DNA from: Anaerolineae bacterium
Lineage (GTDB): Bacteria; Chloroflexota; Anaerolineae; 4572-78; J111
Length of the DNA stretch: 7,517 nucleotides
NCBI GenBank assembly: GCA_020433785.1
Contig: JAGRCC010000491.1
Coordinates: forward strand, 1-7,517
Direction: 5' to 3'
Part shown: in pieces, positions 1-5,820 of the stretch
Layout: each line of letters begins with the position of its first letter
How positions within the stretch are numbered: the stretch's first letter is position 1
Made by a program: the position numbers and the translations under genes
The notes under the pieces: generated by a model
The model's input: only the letters and a program-made list of their open reading frames with translations
Databases searched by the model: none
Told to the model about the DNA's origin: nothing

Positions 1-1
1 C

Positions 2-1117
2 GATATCTATCCGGGGCTGCCGGTTTATGCCGCCGGCTACCCGTTGGGTGACCCGGAATTTACGCTAACCTCAGGTATCGTCTCTAAGCAAGAGGCTTTC
101 GGTCAAACGAACTGGGCTTCGGTCGGCGGTGTCATCGAGCACGATGCGACCATTAATCCCGGCAGTTCCGGCGGGCCATTGGTGACGGAAGACGGCCGCG
201 TCGTCGCCGTCAATTATGCCAATTTCGATTTAAATCGGCAAGGCGTCAGCATTCAATACCGGGCCATCGTTCGTGACGAGGCGCGTGATATCATCGCCCG
301 CCTGCGTGAGGAAGAAAATTTTGAGGCCATCGGCATCAACGGCCAGGCTTTCTTAAACCAGGAAACGGGTCTTTCAGGTATCTGGGTTAAATCGGTTCAG
401 TCCGGCTCTCCAGCCGATAAAGCCCGCATTGAAGGCGGTGATCTCATTATGTCGCTGGAAGATCAGGTGCTGGCCCAAGAAGGCACCATGCGCGAATATT
501 GCGATGCGCTGCGCAGCCATGATCCCGGTGATCCGCTCGATGTTGAAGTTTATCGTCTGTCCTCCGGCCAACTGCTCGAAGGCCAACTCAATGGCCGCAA
601 GTTGGAAGTCGTTGGCGATCCGTCCCCTAGCCCCTCCGATCCCGACCCCGACGACACCCCGGAACCCTCGCCTACCGATGAGGCGAAACCCTCCCCCACT
701 TCACCGCCGCCGGCCGCAACAAAAGTTTCTGATAATGGCCTCGGATACTTTACATTATGGGGCAGTAACTTCTGGGGAACATTAGGCGGGGGTGGCGAAA
801 AATGGTACGCCTTCGACTCCAATCAAGAAAAGGAAGCGACCCTCATTGCCTTTGTCCAAAACTCGGACCAACTTGAAATCATCGTTTATATTAGTAACGA
901 TATTCCTGTTTGGCCGCCCAAAGAGGCCAATCAAGTACCGAATGTCGGTATGGCCACCAAACAGGGCAACCGTGACGGCAACGATAAAACCGCCGAGTTT
1001 ATCTGGCAAGGACCCATTCAAACCAACACAAAATATTACGTCCGCTTCATCAATCGCGGCGGGGCTACCGCCACCTACTGTGTCATCACCCGCCCCGACC
1101 GGTATGATTGCTCATAA
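2..1117 (+). CDS. HtrA/DegP-like trypsin-fold serine protease with PDZ and C-terminal extra domain (5' end missing)
   Basis: This is an S1C-type serine protease, expected to act outside the cytoplasm in protein quality control. The reading frame is open from the left edge, so the start, any signal peptide and the catalytic His and Asp lie outside the window. The 371 visible residues begin inside the protease fold (AGYPLG). The active-site block INPGSSGGPL follows, with its nucleophile Ser at codon 167-169 (window residue 56); most HtrA proteins have GNSGGP here. A PDZ domain follows at about residues 107-200 (GIWVKSVQSGSPADKA, then EGGDLI). Residues 205-243 form a linker rich in Pro, Ser and Asp. 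The last ~130 residues look like a beta-rich domain, perhaps of the pre-peptidase C-terminal type, but I cannot name it firmly. A TTG at 44 is internal, not a start. The gene ends in TAA and is followed 26 bases later by a terminator, so it is not co-transcribed with the next gene. The protease call is firm; the tail domain is unassigned. Confidence 0.9.
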   Translation, partial: DIYPGLPVYAAGYPLGDPEFTLTSGIVSKQEAFGQTNWASVGGVIEHDATINPGSSGGPLVTEDGRVVAVNYANFDLNRQGVSIQYRAIVRDEARDIIARLREEENFEAIGINGQAFLNQETGLSGIWVKSVQSGSPADKARIEGGDLIMSLEDQVLAQEGTMREYCDALRSHDPGDPLDVEVYRLSSGQLLEGQLNGRKLEVVGDPSPSPSDPDPDDTPEPSPTDEAKPSPTSPPPAATKVSDNGLGYFTLWGSNFWGTLGGGGEKWYAFDSNQEKEATLIAFVQNSDQLEIIVYISNDIPVWPPKEANQVPNVGMATKQGNRDGNDKTAEFIWQGPIQTNTKYYVRFINRGGATATYCVITRPDRYDCS

Positions 1118-1143
1118 AGCAGACTATCATTAACTTAAACGCC

Positions 1144-1178
1144 AACACCCGCCAGAGATCCATCCCGGCGGGTGTTTT
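1144..1178 (+). terminator. Rho-independent terminator of the HtrA-like gene
   Basis: A perfect 10-bp stem, aacacccgcc (1144-1153) with ggcgggtgtt (1167-1176), encloses a 13-nt loop. The 3' arm runs into a short T tract (1175-1178), followed by GATT. The T run is short, so termination may be incomplete. The position directly after the protease stop codon and before a new promoter fits a terminator. Confidence 0.75.
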
Positions 1179-1196
1179 GATTCCCCAAATACCAGT

Positions 1197-1225
1197 TTGA
1201 ACTATGCCCCCATCCTGATTATAAT
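1197..1225 (+). promoter_or_regulatory. Sigma70-type promoter for the SGNH hydrolase-glycosyltransferase unit
   Basis: The -35 box TTGAAC (1197-1202) and a perfect -10 box TATAAT (1220-1225) are separated by exactly 17 bases. Transcription would start near 1232, leaving about 138 nt of untranslated leader before the ATG at 1370. The site lies between the upstream terminator and the next gene, as a promoter should. This is assigned from sequence only. Confidence 0.7.
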
Positions 1226-1244
1226 CCGTGAGTCGGTCCAACTC

Positions 1245-1352
1245 GTCGTCACGTGGGTACGATTTTAACTTTTAATCGGGTAATTTGTCGGAGCAACAAA
1301 GCTTGCTTTGTTATGCCCCGATTAATTGATTGATTTATAAGAACGTGACGAC
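1245..1352 (+). promoter_or_regulatory. Nested inverted repeats forming a structured 5' leader
   Basis: Three pairs of inverted arms are nested in one another. The outer pair is gtcgtcacgt (1245-1254) with acgtgacgac (1343-1352). The middle pair is ttaatcggg (1272-1280) with cccgattaa (1317-1325). The inner pair is aacaaag (1295-1301) with ctttgtt (1306-1312) around a cttg loop. The spacers between the outer and middle arms are 17 nt on each side. The middle right arm can instead pair with tcgg at 1288-1291, giving a longer local hairpin (1288-1321), so two folds compete. The block lies wholly inside the leader predicted from the promoter at 1197-1225 and ends 17 bases before the ATG. It could be a cis-regulatory RNA or a relic of a small palindromic mobile element. 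I recognise no known riboswitch class. Confidence 0.45.
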
Positions 1353-1369
1353 ACCTACAAATAGATCAT

Positions 1370-2500
1370 ATGAAACCCATAATACGTACTACCCAAAAAA
1401 TAGTAACCTTTCTCCTCTTCAACCTCATCGCCGTGGCTGTCATTTTTCTACTAATCGAAGGTCTCTCCAGCTACATTCTCTTCTTTCAATCGGTGGCTGC
1501 CACCCCGCCCGTCGCCGAACGGACTCACACTCAATACGATGCTGAATTGGGTTGGGTCAACCGGCCGGATGTTAATATTGAAAATATGTACGGCCCCGGT
1601 CTGCATTTAAAAACCAACGCCCAGGGTTTTCGCAACGATGAGGATTTCAGCAAAACTATACCCACCGGCCAACTGCGGCTCATCTGCTCCGGCGATTCCT
1701 TCACTCTAGGCTACGGCGTCGATAACAACCACACCTGGTGCCAACGGCTGGCTGCGCTCGACAGCCGGCTGCAAACCGTGAACATGGGCCAGGGCGGCTA
1801 CGGCGTCGATCAGGCTTATCTGTGGTACAAACGCGACGGAACTGCCCTGGCTCACGATGTGCATTTGTTCACCTTCATCACTAACGATTTTGAACGGATG
1901 CGCTCCGACAGCTTTCTGGGCTACGGTAAGCCCCTACTCGACGTTGAAGATGGCCGGTTGGTGGTAGACAATGTTCCTGTCCCCCAGCGGGCCTTTTACG
2001 TACCGTGGCTAACCCAAAACAGCGAGTCGATCAAGAAGCTCAAAACCGTGCAGCTATTAAGCCAGTTTTTTCAGAATTCCGCCCAGGCCGAGACCAACAA
2101 CGAACTAACCCAGAATGACTGGCTGCTGGAGCGAGTCAACGTGAGCATTCTTAAAGATTTGCAGCAGCTCAACCGCGCCCAAGACAGCATCCTGGTGTTA
2201 GTGTACCTCCCAACGTTAAACGATTACCAGCCCGATCCTCAAGGCGACACCGAGCAGTGGCGGCAAAAAGTACGTCTGGCCGCCCAAGATTTGGGCATCC
2301 CCTTCATCGACCTGATTGACGACTTCCGCGCGCTACCTCCCGCTGACGTGCCGGCGATCTTCCTCCGCGAAGGCGAAGTTGATTTCCCCGGCGCGGCGGG
2401 CCACTACACGGTCAGCGGTAACGACTACATCGCCCAGCGGCTGTATGAAGAACTCACCGCGCTTCCGGAGGTTGCCGACCGCCTTGCCGATATTCAGTAA
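1370..2500 (+). CDS. Membrane-anchored SGNH/GDSL-family hydrolase-like protein
   Basis: This 376-residue protein has a short basic N-terminus and one hydrophobic segment at about residues 11-43, consistent with an uncleaved membrane anchor and an extracytoplasmic domain. The SGNH blocks appear in order. Block I is SGDSFTLGYGV with nucleophile Ser110. Block II is NMGQGGYGVDQ around Gly140. Block III is FITNDF with Asn172. The last block is GHYTVSGNDYIA with His345. Such proteins are esterases, or acyl-group transferring or removing enzymes, acting on glycans or lipids; the substrate here is unknown. The ATG at 1370 is the only ATG, GTG or TTG downstream of the in-frame stop at 1346 that keeps the hydrophobic segment. 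No Shine-Dalgarno motif precedes it; the stretch before it is AT-rich and lies just after the structured leader. The end overlaps the next gene's probable start by about 17 bases, so the two are likely co-translated. Confidence 0.85.
   Translation: MKPIIRTTQKIVTFLLFNLIAVAVIFLLIEGLSSYILFFQSVAATPPVAERTHTQYDAELGWVNRPDVNIENMYGPGLHLKTNAQGFRNDEDFSKTIPTGQLRLICSGDSFTLGYGVDNNHTWCQRLAALDSRLQTVNMGQGGYGVDQAYLWYKRDGTALAHDVHLFTFITNDFERMRSDSFLGYGKPLLDVEDGRLVVDNVPVPQRAFYVPWLTQNSESIKKLKTVQLLSQFFQNSAQAETNNELTQNDWLLERVNVSILKDLQQLNRAQDSILVLVYLPTLNDYQPDPQGDTEQWRQKVRLAAQDLGIPFIDLIDDFRALPPADVPAIFLREGEVDFPGAAGHYTVSGNDYIAQRLYEELTALPEVADRLADIQ
2467..2471 (+). promoter_or_regulatory. Candidate ribosome binding site within the SGNH gene for the downstream glycosyltransferase-like gene
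   Basis: GGAGG lies in the last codons of the SGNH gene. The TTG at 2472 directly abuts it and is too close. The TTG at 2484 is 12 bases away, slightly long but usable. No ATG or GTG occurs in frame before the first membrane segment, so a non-ATG start is required whichever codon is used. Confidence 0.4.
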
Positions 2501-4712
2501 CCCCTCATCATATTTGTATCCACACCGCCACGCGATTTTTATCGCGCTTCTATTCACCTTTTTAGCGACGATCTACAGTATCGTTACCCCTATTTTCGAA
2601 TCGCCCGACGAGTTATGGCACTACCCGTTTGTCTGGCATCTGGCCCAAACGGCCGAACTGCCCGTTCAAAACCCGGCCACCCCGCAGCTCTGGCAGCAAG
2701 AGGGCAGCCAGCCGCCGCTCTACTACGCTCTGGCGGCTCTACTCACCGCCCCCATCCCCACCGATAACCTGCCCGATCTGATTGACCGCAACCCCCACGC
2801 CGACATCGGCCTGGTTAGCCCCGACGGCAACGCCAATATTGTGGTCCACACCGCCGCCGAACGGTGGCCCTGGCGCGGCGCGGTGTTAGCGATTCACCTG
2901 GCCCGACTGTTCTCCGTCGCCCTGGGCCTTGGCACGATTATTGCCATCTACGCCCTGGCCTGCCACATCTGGCCCGATCAGCCCCATCTGGCGCTGTTAA
3001 GCATGGCCTTCGTCGCCTTCAATCCGATGTTTCTCTTTATCTCCGCCTCGGTCAATAACGACAACCTGATCACCTTATTGGCCTCCTTAATCCTCCTCAA
3101 GTTAACCCGCTTAGCCTCACGAGGAATAAGGTTAAAGGATTTCGTAATATTGGGCGTCCTCGTGGGGCTGGCGATGTTGACCAAAGTGAGCGGCCTGGGG
3201 CTACTAGGGTTAGTAGGCTTAACGCTGCTTATCTTAGGCGTCAGGTCTCGATCCTGGCGCACGGCCATTCTTGGGAACATGATTGTGGGCGGGCTGGCGC
3301 TGGCCGTTGCGGGCTGGTGGTACTGGCGCAACTTCCAACTCTATGGCGATTGGACCGGCACGGAAATCATGGTCAAGATGATGGGCGCTCGCCCCGTGCC
3401 GCCTACCACCGAACAGTTACTCAGCGAACTACCCGGACTGATGCGATCATTTTGGGGTCTGTTTGGCTACTTTTCCGTGCCACTGCCAGCTATCTTTTAC
3501 CCGATTTTCAATATTGTGCTGCTGTTGGGATTGGCCGGTTTGTCGCTAACGCTATTCCGTCCAACCCGCCGAGTCGAGCTTTTTTCACCGCAGTTTAGAA
3601 CAGCATGGCCAATCCTGTTGGGCTGGCTGATCATTCTCGTGGTGGGGTTTATTCAATGGACCATGCGCACCCCGGCTACTCAAGGTCGATTGCTGTTTCC
3701 GGCTTTGGCCTCGCTGGTGATTTTTTGGACGACGGGCTGGGCGGCCCTCATCCCTCGACGCTGGCAATTTGCGCCGGTGATTGGACTGTTTGTAGTGGCA
3801 GCGTGGACGCCGTGGGGGGTAATTGCCCCGGCCTACGCTGGTCCCCCCTTACTCGCAGAACTGCCCGCTTCAGCCCAACCGCTCGAGGCCACACTGGGCG
3901 AGTCGATTCAACTGCTGGCCTATGAAACCAGCGTTTCAACCGTACAGCCGGGCGACACCCTGCCGCTGACTCTCTACTGGCGCAGCAATCAACCCATCGA
4001 CGCCGACTACACCGTCTTCGTTCACCTGCTGGATGAACACGATCTCATCATCGCCCAGCGCAACGTGTTCCCCGGCCCGGGGGTCTACCCGACTAGCCAA
4101 TGGCAGCCGGGCGCCATTTTGGCCGACACCTATGTGCTGCGGCTGCCGCGTATCGCTTTCGCCCCTGTACAAGCGCGTTTTGAGGTCGGGCTGTACGACC
4201 ACACAACCGGTGTCCGCCTGTCAACTTCATCGGGAACGGATAACGTGCGGTTCGGCCGGATTGTGATTGAGCCGCGGCCGGGTGACCTGCCCAATCCGCA
4301 AGAACTCGTTTTCGAAGATAACATCATCCTAACCGGTTACGATCTCGATAGACAGCAAGTCAAACCCGGTGATACTCTGACCCTGACTCTATTCTGGCAA
4401 GCGCGCCGGACACCTAGCGCCAACTACAAAGTCTTCGTTCACCTCACCGGCGATGGCGATCAGCGCGCCGCCCAACACGATAGTGAACCGGACAACGGCG
4501 CGGCCCCCACCTCGACCTGGCAACCCGGCCAACGCATTACCGACAGTCATCCCCTCACCATCGCTCCCGACGCCTCCCCCGGCGCCTATCACCTGGTAGT
4601 CGGCTTGTATCATAGTGATACCGGCCAGCGTTTACGCCTATTAAAGAATGACGGCGCATCGATCCAGGCCGATTCGATTACGTTGGGCGGCGTGAGAGTG
4701 GTGGCGGAGTGA
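2484..4712 (+). CDS. Multi-pass GT-C/DUF2142-like membrane glycosyltransferase-like protein with two C-terminal beta-sandwich modules
   Basis: From a TTG at 2484 this gives 742 residues. The N-terminal ~450 residues hold roughly ten to twelve hydrophobic segments. After the first (about residues 17-37) comes the acidic loop motif ESPDELWHYPFV (residues 39-50), where polyprenyl-phosphate-sugar-dependent GT-C enzymes carry a catalytic acidic residue. Further marks are GSQPPLYYAL (74-83), FNPMFLFISASVNNDN (179-194) and TQGRLLFPAL (399-408). This matches the DUF2142/PMT-like group, which is expected to transfer sugars from lipid carriers outside the membrane. Residues 465-742 form two soluble beta-sandwich repeats. 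The frame is open further upstream, to 2316, but that part lies inside the SGNH gene and lacks this family's sequence. The TTG at 2484 lies 12 bases after GGAGG (2467-2471); TTG 2514 is an alternative. Acceptor and donor sugars cannot be told from sequence. A role next to the SGNH hydrolase in envelope glycan assembly is inference. Confidence 0.82.
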   Translation: MPIFSNPSSYLYPHRHAIFIALLFTFLATIYSIVTPIFESPDELWHYPFVWHLAQTAELPVQNPATPQLWQQEGSQPPLYYALAALLTAPIPTDNLPDLIDRNPHADIGLVSPDGNANIVVHTAAERWPWRGAVLAIHLARLFSVALGLGTIIAIYALACHIWPDQPHLALLSMAFVAFNPMFLFISASVNNDNLITLLASLILLKLTRLASRGIRLKDFVILGVLVGLAMLTKVSGLGLLGLVGLTLLILGVRSRSWRTAILGNMIVGGLALAVAGWWYWRNFQLYGDWTGTEIMVKMMGARPVPPTTEQLLSELPGLMRSFWGLFGYFSVPLPAIFYPIFNIVLLLGLAGLSLTLFRPTRRVELFSPQFRTAWPILLGWLIILVVGFIQWTMRTPATQGRLLFPALASLVIFWTTGWAALIPRRWQFAPVIGLFVVAAWTPWGVIAPAYAGPPLLAELPASAQPLEATLGESIQLLAYETSVSTVQPGDTLPLTLYWRSNQPIDADYTVFVHLLDEHDLIIAQRNVFPGPGVYPTSQWQPGAILADTYVLRLPRIAFAPVQARFEVGLYDHTTGVRLSTSSGTDNVRFGRIVIEPRPGDLPNPQELVFEDNIILTGYDLDRQQVKPGDTLTLTLFWQARRTPSANYKVFVHLTGDGDQRAAQHDSEPDNGAAPTSTWQPGQRITDSHPLTIAPDASPGAYHLVVGLYHSDTGQRLRLLKNDGASIQADSITLGGVRVVAE
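3894..4700 (+). repeat. Tandem duplication of a ~130-residue beta-sandwich domain inside the glycosyltransferase-like protein
   Basis: Two copies line up at a constant offset of 139 residues (417 nt) with no gap over the compared motifs. The matched pairs are QPGDTLPLTLYW (488) with KPGDTLTLTLFW (627), YTVFVHL (509) with YKVFVHL (648), PTSQWQPG (536) with PTSTWQPG (675), and VGLYDHTTGVRL (568) with VGLYHSDTGQRL (707). The modules follow the last membrane segment, so they probably face outward and may bind glycan or other wall material. That role is inferred. Confidence 0.8.
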
Positions 4713-4773
4713 CCGATTTCGTTTCTTGCATTACAAGTGAATATGCCCCACAATATTAATAACTCAAGTTGAC

Positions 4774-4890
4774 ACCTTTCCGAGAACAAGACCTGACAGG
4801 TTTTCAAACGAGCCTTAAATCGGCTAAATGGCCCGAATGACCCTGATTTTGCTCTGAAAGGTATCTCCAAAACCTGTCGTGTCTGTCAGG
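4774..4890. repeat. Cluster of inverted repeats in the intergenic gap
   Basis: The gap between 4713 and 4960 holds no gene I can support. It contains several inverted pairs: acctttc (4774-4780) with gaaaggt (4856-4862), gacaggtttt (4795-4804) with aaaacctgtc (4869-4878), and cctgacag (4792-4799) with ctgtcagg (4883-4890). The sequence acctgacaggt (4791-4801) is itself palindromic around its central A. The pairs overlap, so they cannot all form at once. The arrangement resembles a decayed palindromic intergenic repeat or MITE-like element, though a structured leader for the downstream gene is also possible. The remaining part (4891-4936) is AT-rich, with a weak -10-like TAAAAT at 4903-4908 lacking a matching -35. 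Confidence 0.45.
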
Positions 4891-4936
4891 GAGCAACCTG
4901 GGTAAAATCAGTGAAAATTCGTGTCTAAATTTTTTT

Positions 4937-4942
4937 AGGAGG
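4937..4942 (+). promoter_or_regulatory. AGGAGG Shine-Dalgarno-like motif upstream of the beta-helix gene, oddly placed
   Basis: AGGAGG matches the anti-Shine-Dalgarno sequence well. However, the in-frame GTG at 4943 touches it (0-nt spacer), and the ATG at 4961 is 18 nt away. An in-frame ATT at 4949 would have the ideal 6-nt spacing. A second GGAG at 4945-4948 lies 12 nt before the ATG. The start is therefore not settled by the ribosome site alone. Confidence 0.45.
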
Positions 4943-4960
4943 GTGGAGATTTACAGGATA

Positions 4961-5677
4961 ATGCTAAAACCAACTGACTTTTTTGATCTAACATCTTTTG
5001 AACATGCCGAGCTGTTTGCCAACCTAGAATATGTCTGGGAGGGGTTACATAAGCTTAACGCCTATCTCGGCCAGATTTTTGAGACGCAGCGGCTTTCGAT
5101 TGAGGGTGATGTCGCCTCCAGCGCCAAACTTATCGGCGACAATATTGTGATTGGACCGGGCACAGTCGTCGAAGAAGGCGCCTGTATCTTCGGCCCAACT
5201 TACATCGGCCGCAACTGCCACATACGGCATGGAGCCTACATTCGCGGACAGGTTATTATGGGCGATGGCTGCATCCTCGGCCATGCCAGCGAGATCAAAC
5301 ACTCGATCATGCTCAACGATGCCGGCGCGCCCCATTTTTCTTATGTGGGCGACAGCATTTTGGGGGCGCGAGTCAATTTGGGAGCCGGTACCAAGCTCTC
5401 AAACCTGACGCTGGTCAGCGAGAAAGATACCATCACCGGCAAACGGCCTACCCTCAAAATCACTATCGATGGCAACACTTTCGATACCCGCTTGACCAAA
5501 ATGGGCGCCATCATGGGCGATGACTCCCAAAGCGGCTGCAACGCCGTCCTCAACCCTGGTAGTCTGGTCGGCCCTCGGACGCTGGTCTATTCCAACGTAT
5601 CTCTCCGCAAAGGCTACTATCCCCCCGATAGCATCGTCAAACTACGCCAATCTGTCGAGATTGCCGCGCGACAGTAA
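4961..5677 (+). CDS. Left-handed beta-helix (hexapeptide repeat) acyltransferase-like protein related to the GlmU C-terminal half
   Basis: From the ATG at 4961 the protein has 238 residues. Residues 11-40 are probably helical. From about residue 47 a hexapeptide-repeat beta-helix follows, with turns such as IGDNIVIGPGTVV, EGACIFGPTYIG and NCHIRHGAYI. The block APHFSYVGDSILGARVNLGAGT (from residue 123) matches the GlmU acetyltransferase active site. By that alignment, from memory of E. coli GlmU, His125, Tyr128 and Asn148 fall at the positions of His363, Tyr366 and Asn386. No nucleotidyltransferase (uridylyl- or thymidylyltransferase) domain is present, so this is a stand-alone acyltransferase-like half. 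A sugar-nucleotide or sugar-phosphate substrate is likely but unproven. Starts at GTG 4943 (244 residues) or ATT 4949 are possible; ATG is chosen because MLKPTDFFDL reads as a natural N-terminus. The stop codon abuts a strong terminator, so this is the last gene of its transcript. Confidence 0.82.
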   Translation: MLKPTDFFDLTSFEHAELFANLEYVWEGLHKLNAYLGQIFETQRLSIEGDVASSAKLIGDNIVIGPGTVVEEGACIFGPTYIGRNCHIRHGAYIRGQVIMGDGCILGHASEIKHSIMLNDAGAPHFSYVGDSILGARVNLGAGTKLSNLTLVSEKDTITGKRPTLKITIDGNTFDTRLTKMGAIMGDDSQSGCNAVLNPGSLVGPRTLVYSNVSLRKGYYPPDSIVKLRQSVEIAARQ

Positions 5678-5713
5678 AAAAAGCCCGGAGTTTTTGAAGA
5701 CTCCGGGCTTTTT
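5678..5713. terminator. Strong bidirectional Rho-independent terminator between convergent genes
   Basis: A perfect 14-bp stem pairs aaaaagcccggagt (5678-5691) with actccgggcttttt (5700-5713) around an 8-nt loop. The rightward transcript ends in a T run at 5709-5713. On the other strand, the A run at 5676-5682 gives a U run for the leftward trpB transcript. The stem starts at the base after the stop codon of the beta-helix gene and lies 107 bases beyond the stop of the leftward gene. Confidence 0.93.
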
Positions 5714-5726
5714 AAGATCAGGCGAT

Positions 5727-5753
5727 GGTTAATGAGGCATTAAGAGATTAACC
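5727..5753. repeat. Small inverted repeat in the trpB 3' region
   Basis: ggttaat (5727-5733) pairs with attaacc (5747-5753) around a 13-nt loop. There is no T run, so it is not a terminator by itself. It would be transcribed in the 3' untranslated part of the leftward gene, before the strong terminator. It may be chance in AT-rich DNA. Confidence 0.3.
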
Positions 5754-5776
5754 GATACAGGTGATTCCAAAAATAA

Positions 5777-5820
5777 TCTCCCCATCTCTAATCTCTATCT
5801 CCAGTCTCCAGTCTCCATCT
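5777..5820 (-). repeat. Short degenerate tandem repeat tract of GGAGA-type units
   Basis: Read on the minus strand, directly after the trpB stop codon, the tract has two exact GGAGACT heptamers followed by degenerate GAGAT-containing units with a period of about 6-7 bases, ending in GGGGAGATT. It is strongly purine-biased on that strand and outside any gene. It looks like a simple tandem array, and similar GGAGATT-type tracts are, from memory, scattered in some Chloroflexota genomes. Confidence 0.6.

Noticed and set aside
44..46. TTG as start of the HtrA-like gene
   Set aside because: The frame is open to the left edge and the upstream codons continue the protease fold (VYAAGYP), so this is an internal Leu.
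550..822. Minus-strand reading frame opposite the HtrA linker
   Set aside because: A shadow of the Pro/Ser/Asp linker giving Gly/Ser/Glu-rich sequence; no ribosome site or recognisable domain.
1245..1352. Nested repeats as a CRISPR array or an attenuator terminator
   Set aside because: The repeats are inverted, not direct, and neither hairpin is followed by a T run, so neither reading fits.
1330..1545. Plus-strand reading frame overlapping the start of the SGNH gene
   Set aside because: Another frame of the SGNH signal-anchor region; His/Ser/Arg-rich with no domain and no supporting ribosome site.
2316..2483. N-terminal extension of the glycosyltransferase-like frame back to 2316
   Set aside because: It lies wholly inside the SGNH gene, its translation is Arg/Ser/Thr-rich shadow sequence, and the membrane-protein pattern begins only after about 2484.
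2978..3331. Minus-strand reading frame inside the glycosyltransferase-like gene
   Set aside because: The sense strand encodes clear membrane segments with family motifs; the antisense product has no recognisable features.
4726..4754. TTGCAT-17-CACAAT as a promoter
   Set aside because: The -10 matches only four of six and the -35 is weak; it is not better than background in this AT-rich gap.
4769..4797. Perfect -35 box TTGACA at 4769-4774 as a promoter for the beta-helix gene
   Set aside because: No -10-like hexamer occurs at 16-19 bases (cctgac and neighbours), so it is probably chance within the repeat cluster.
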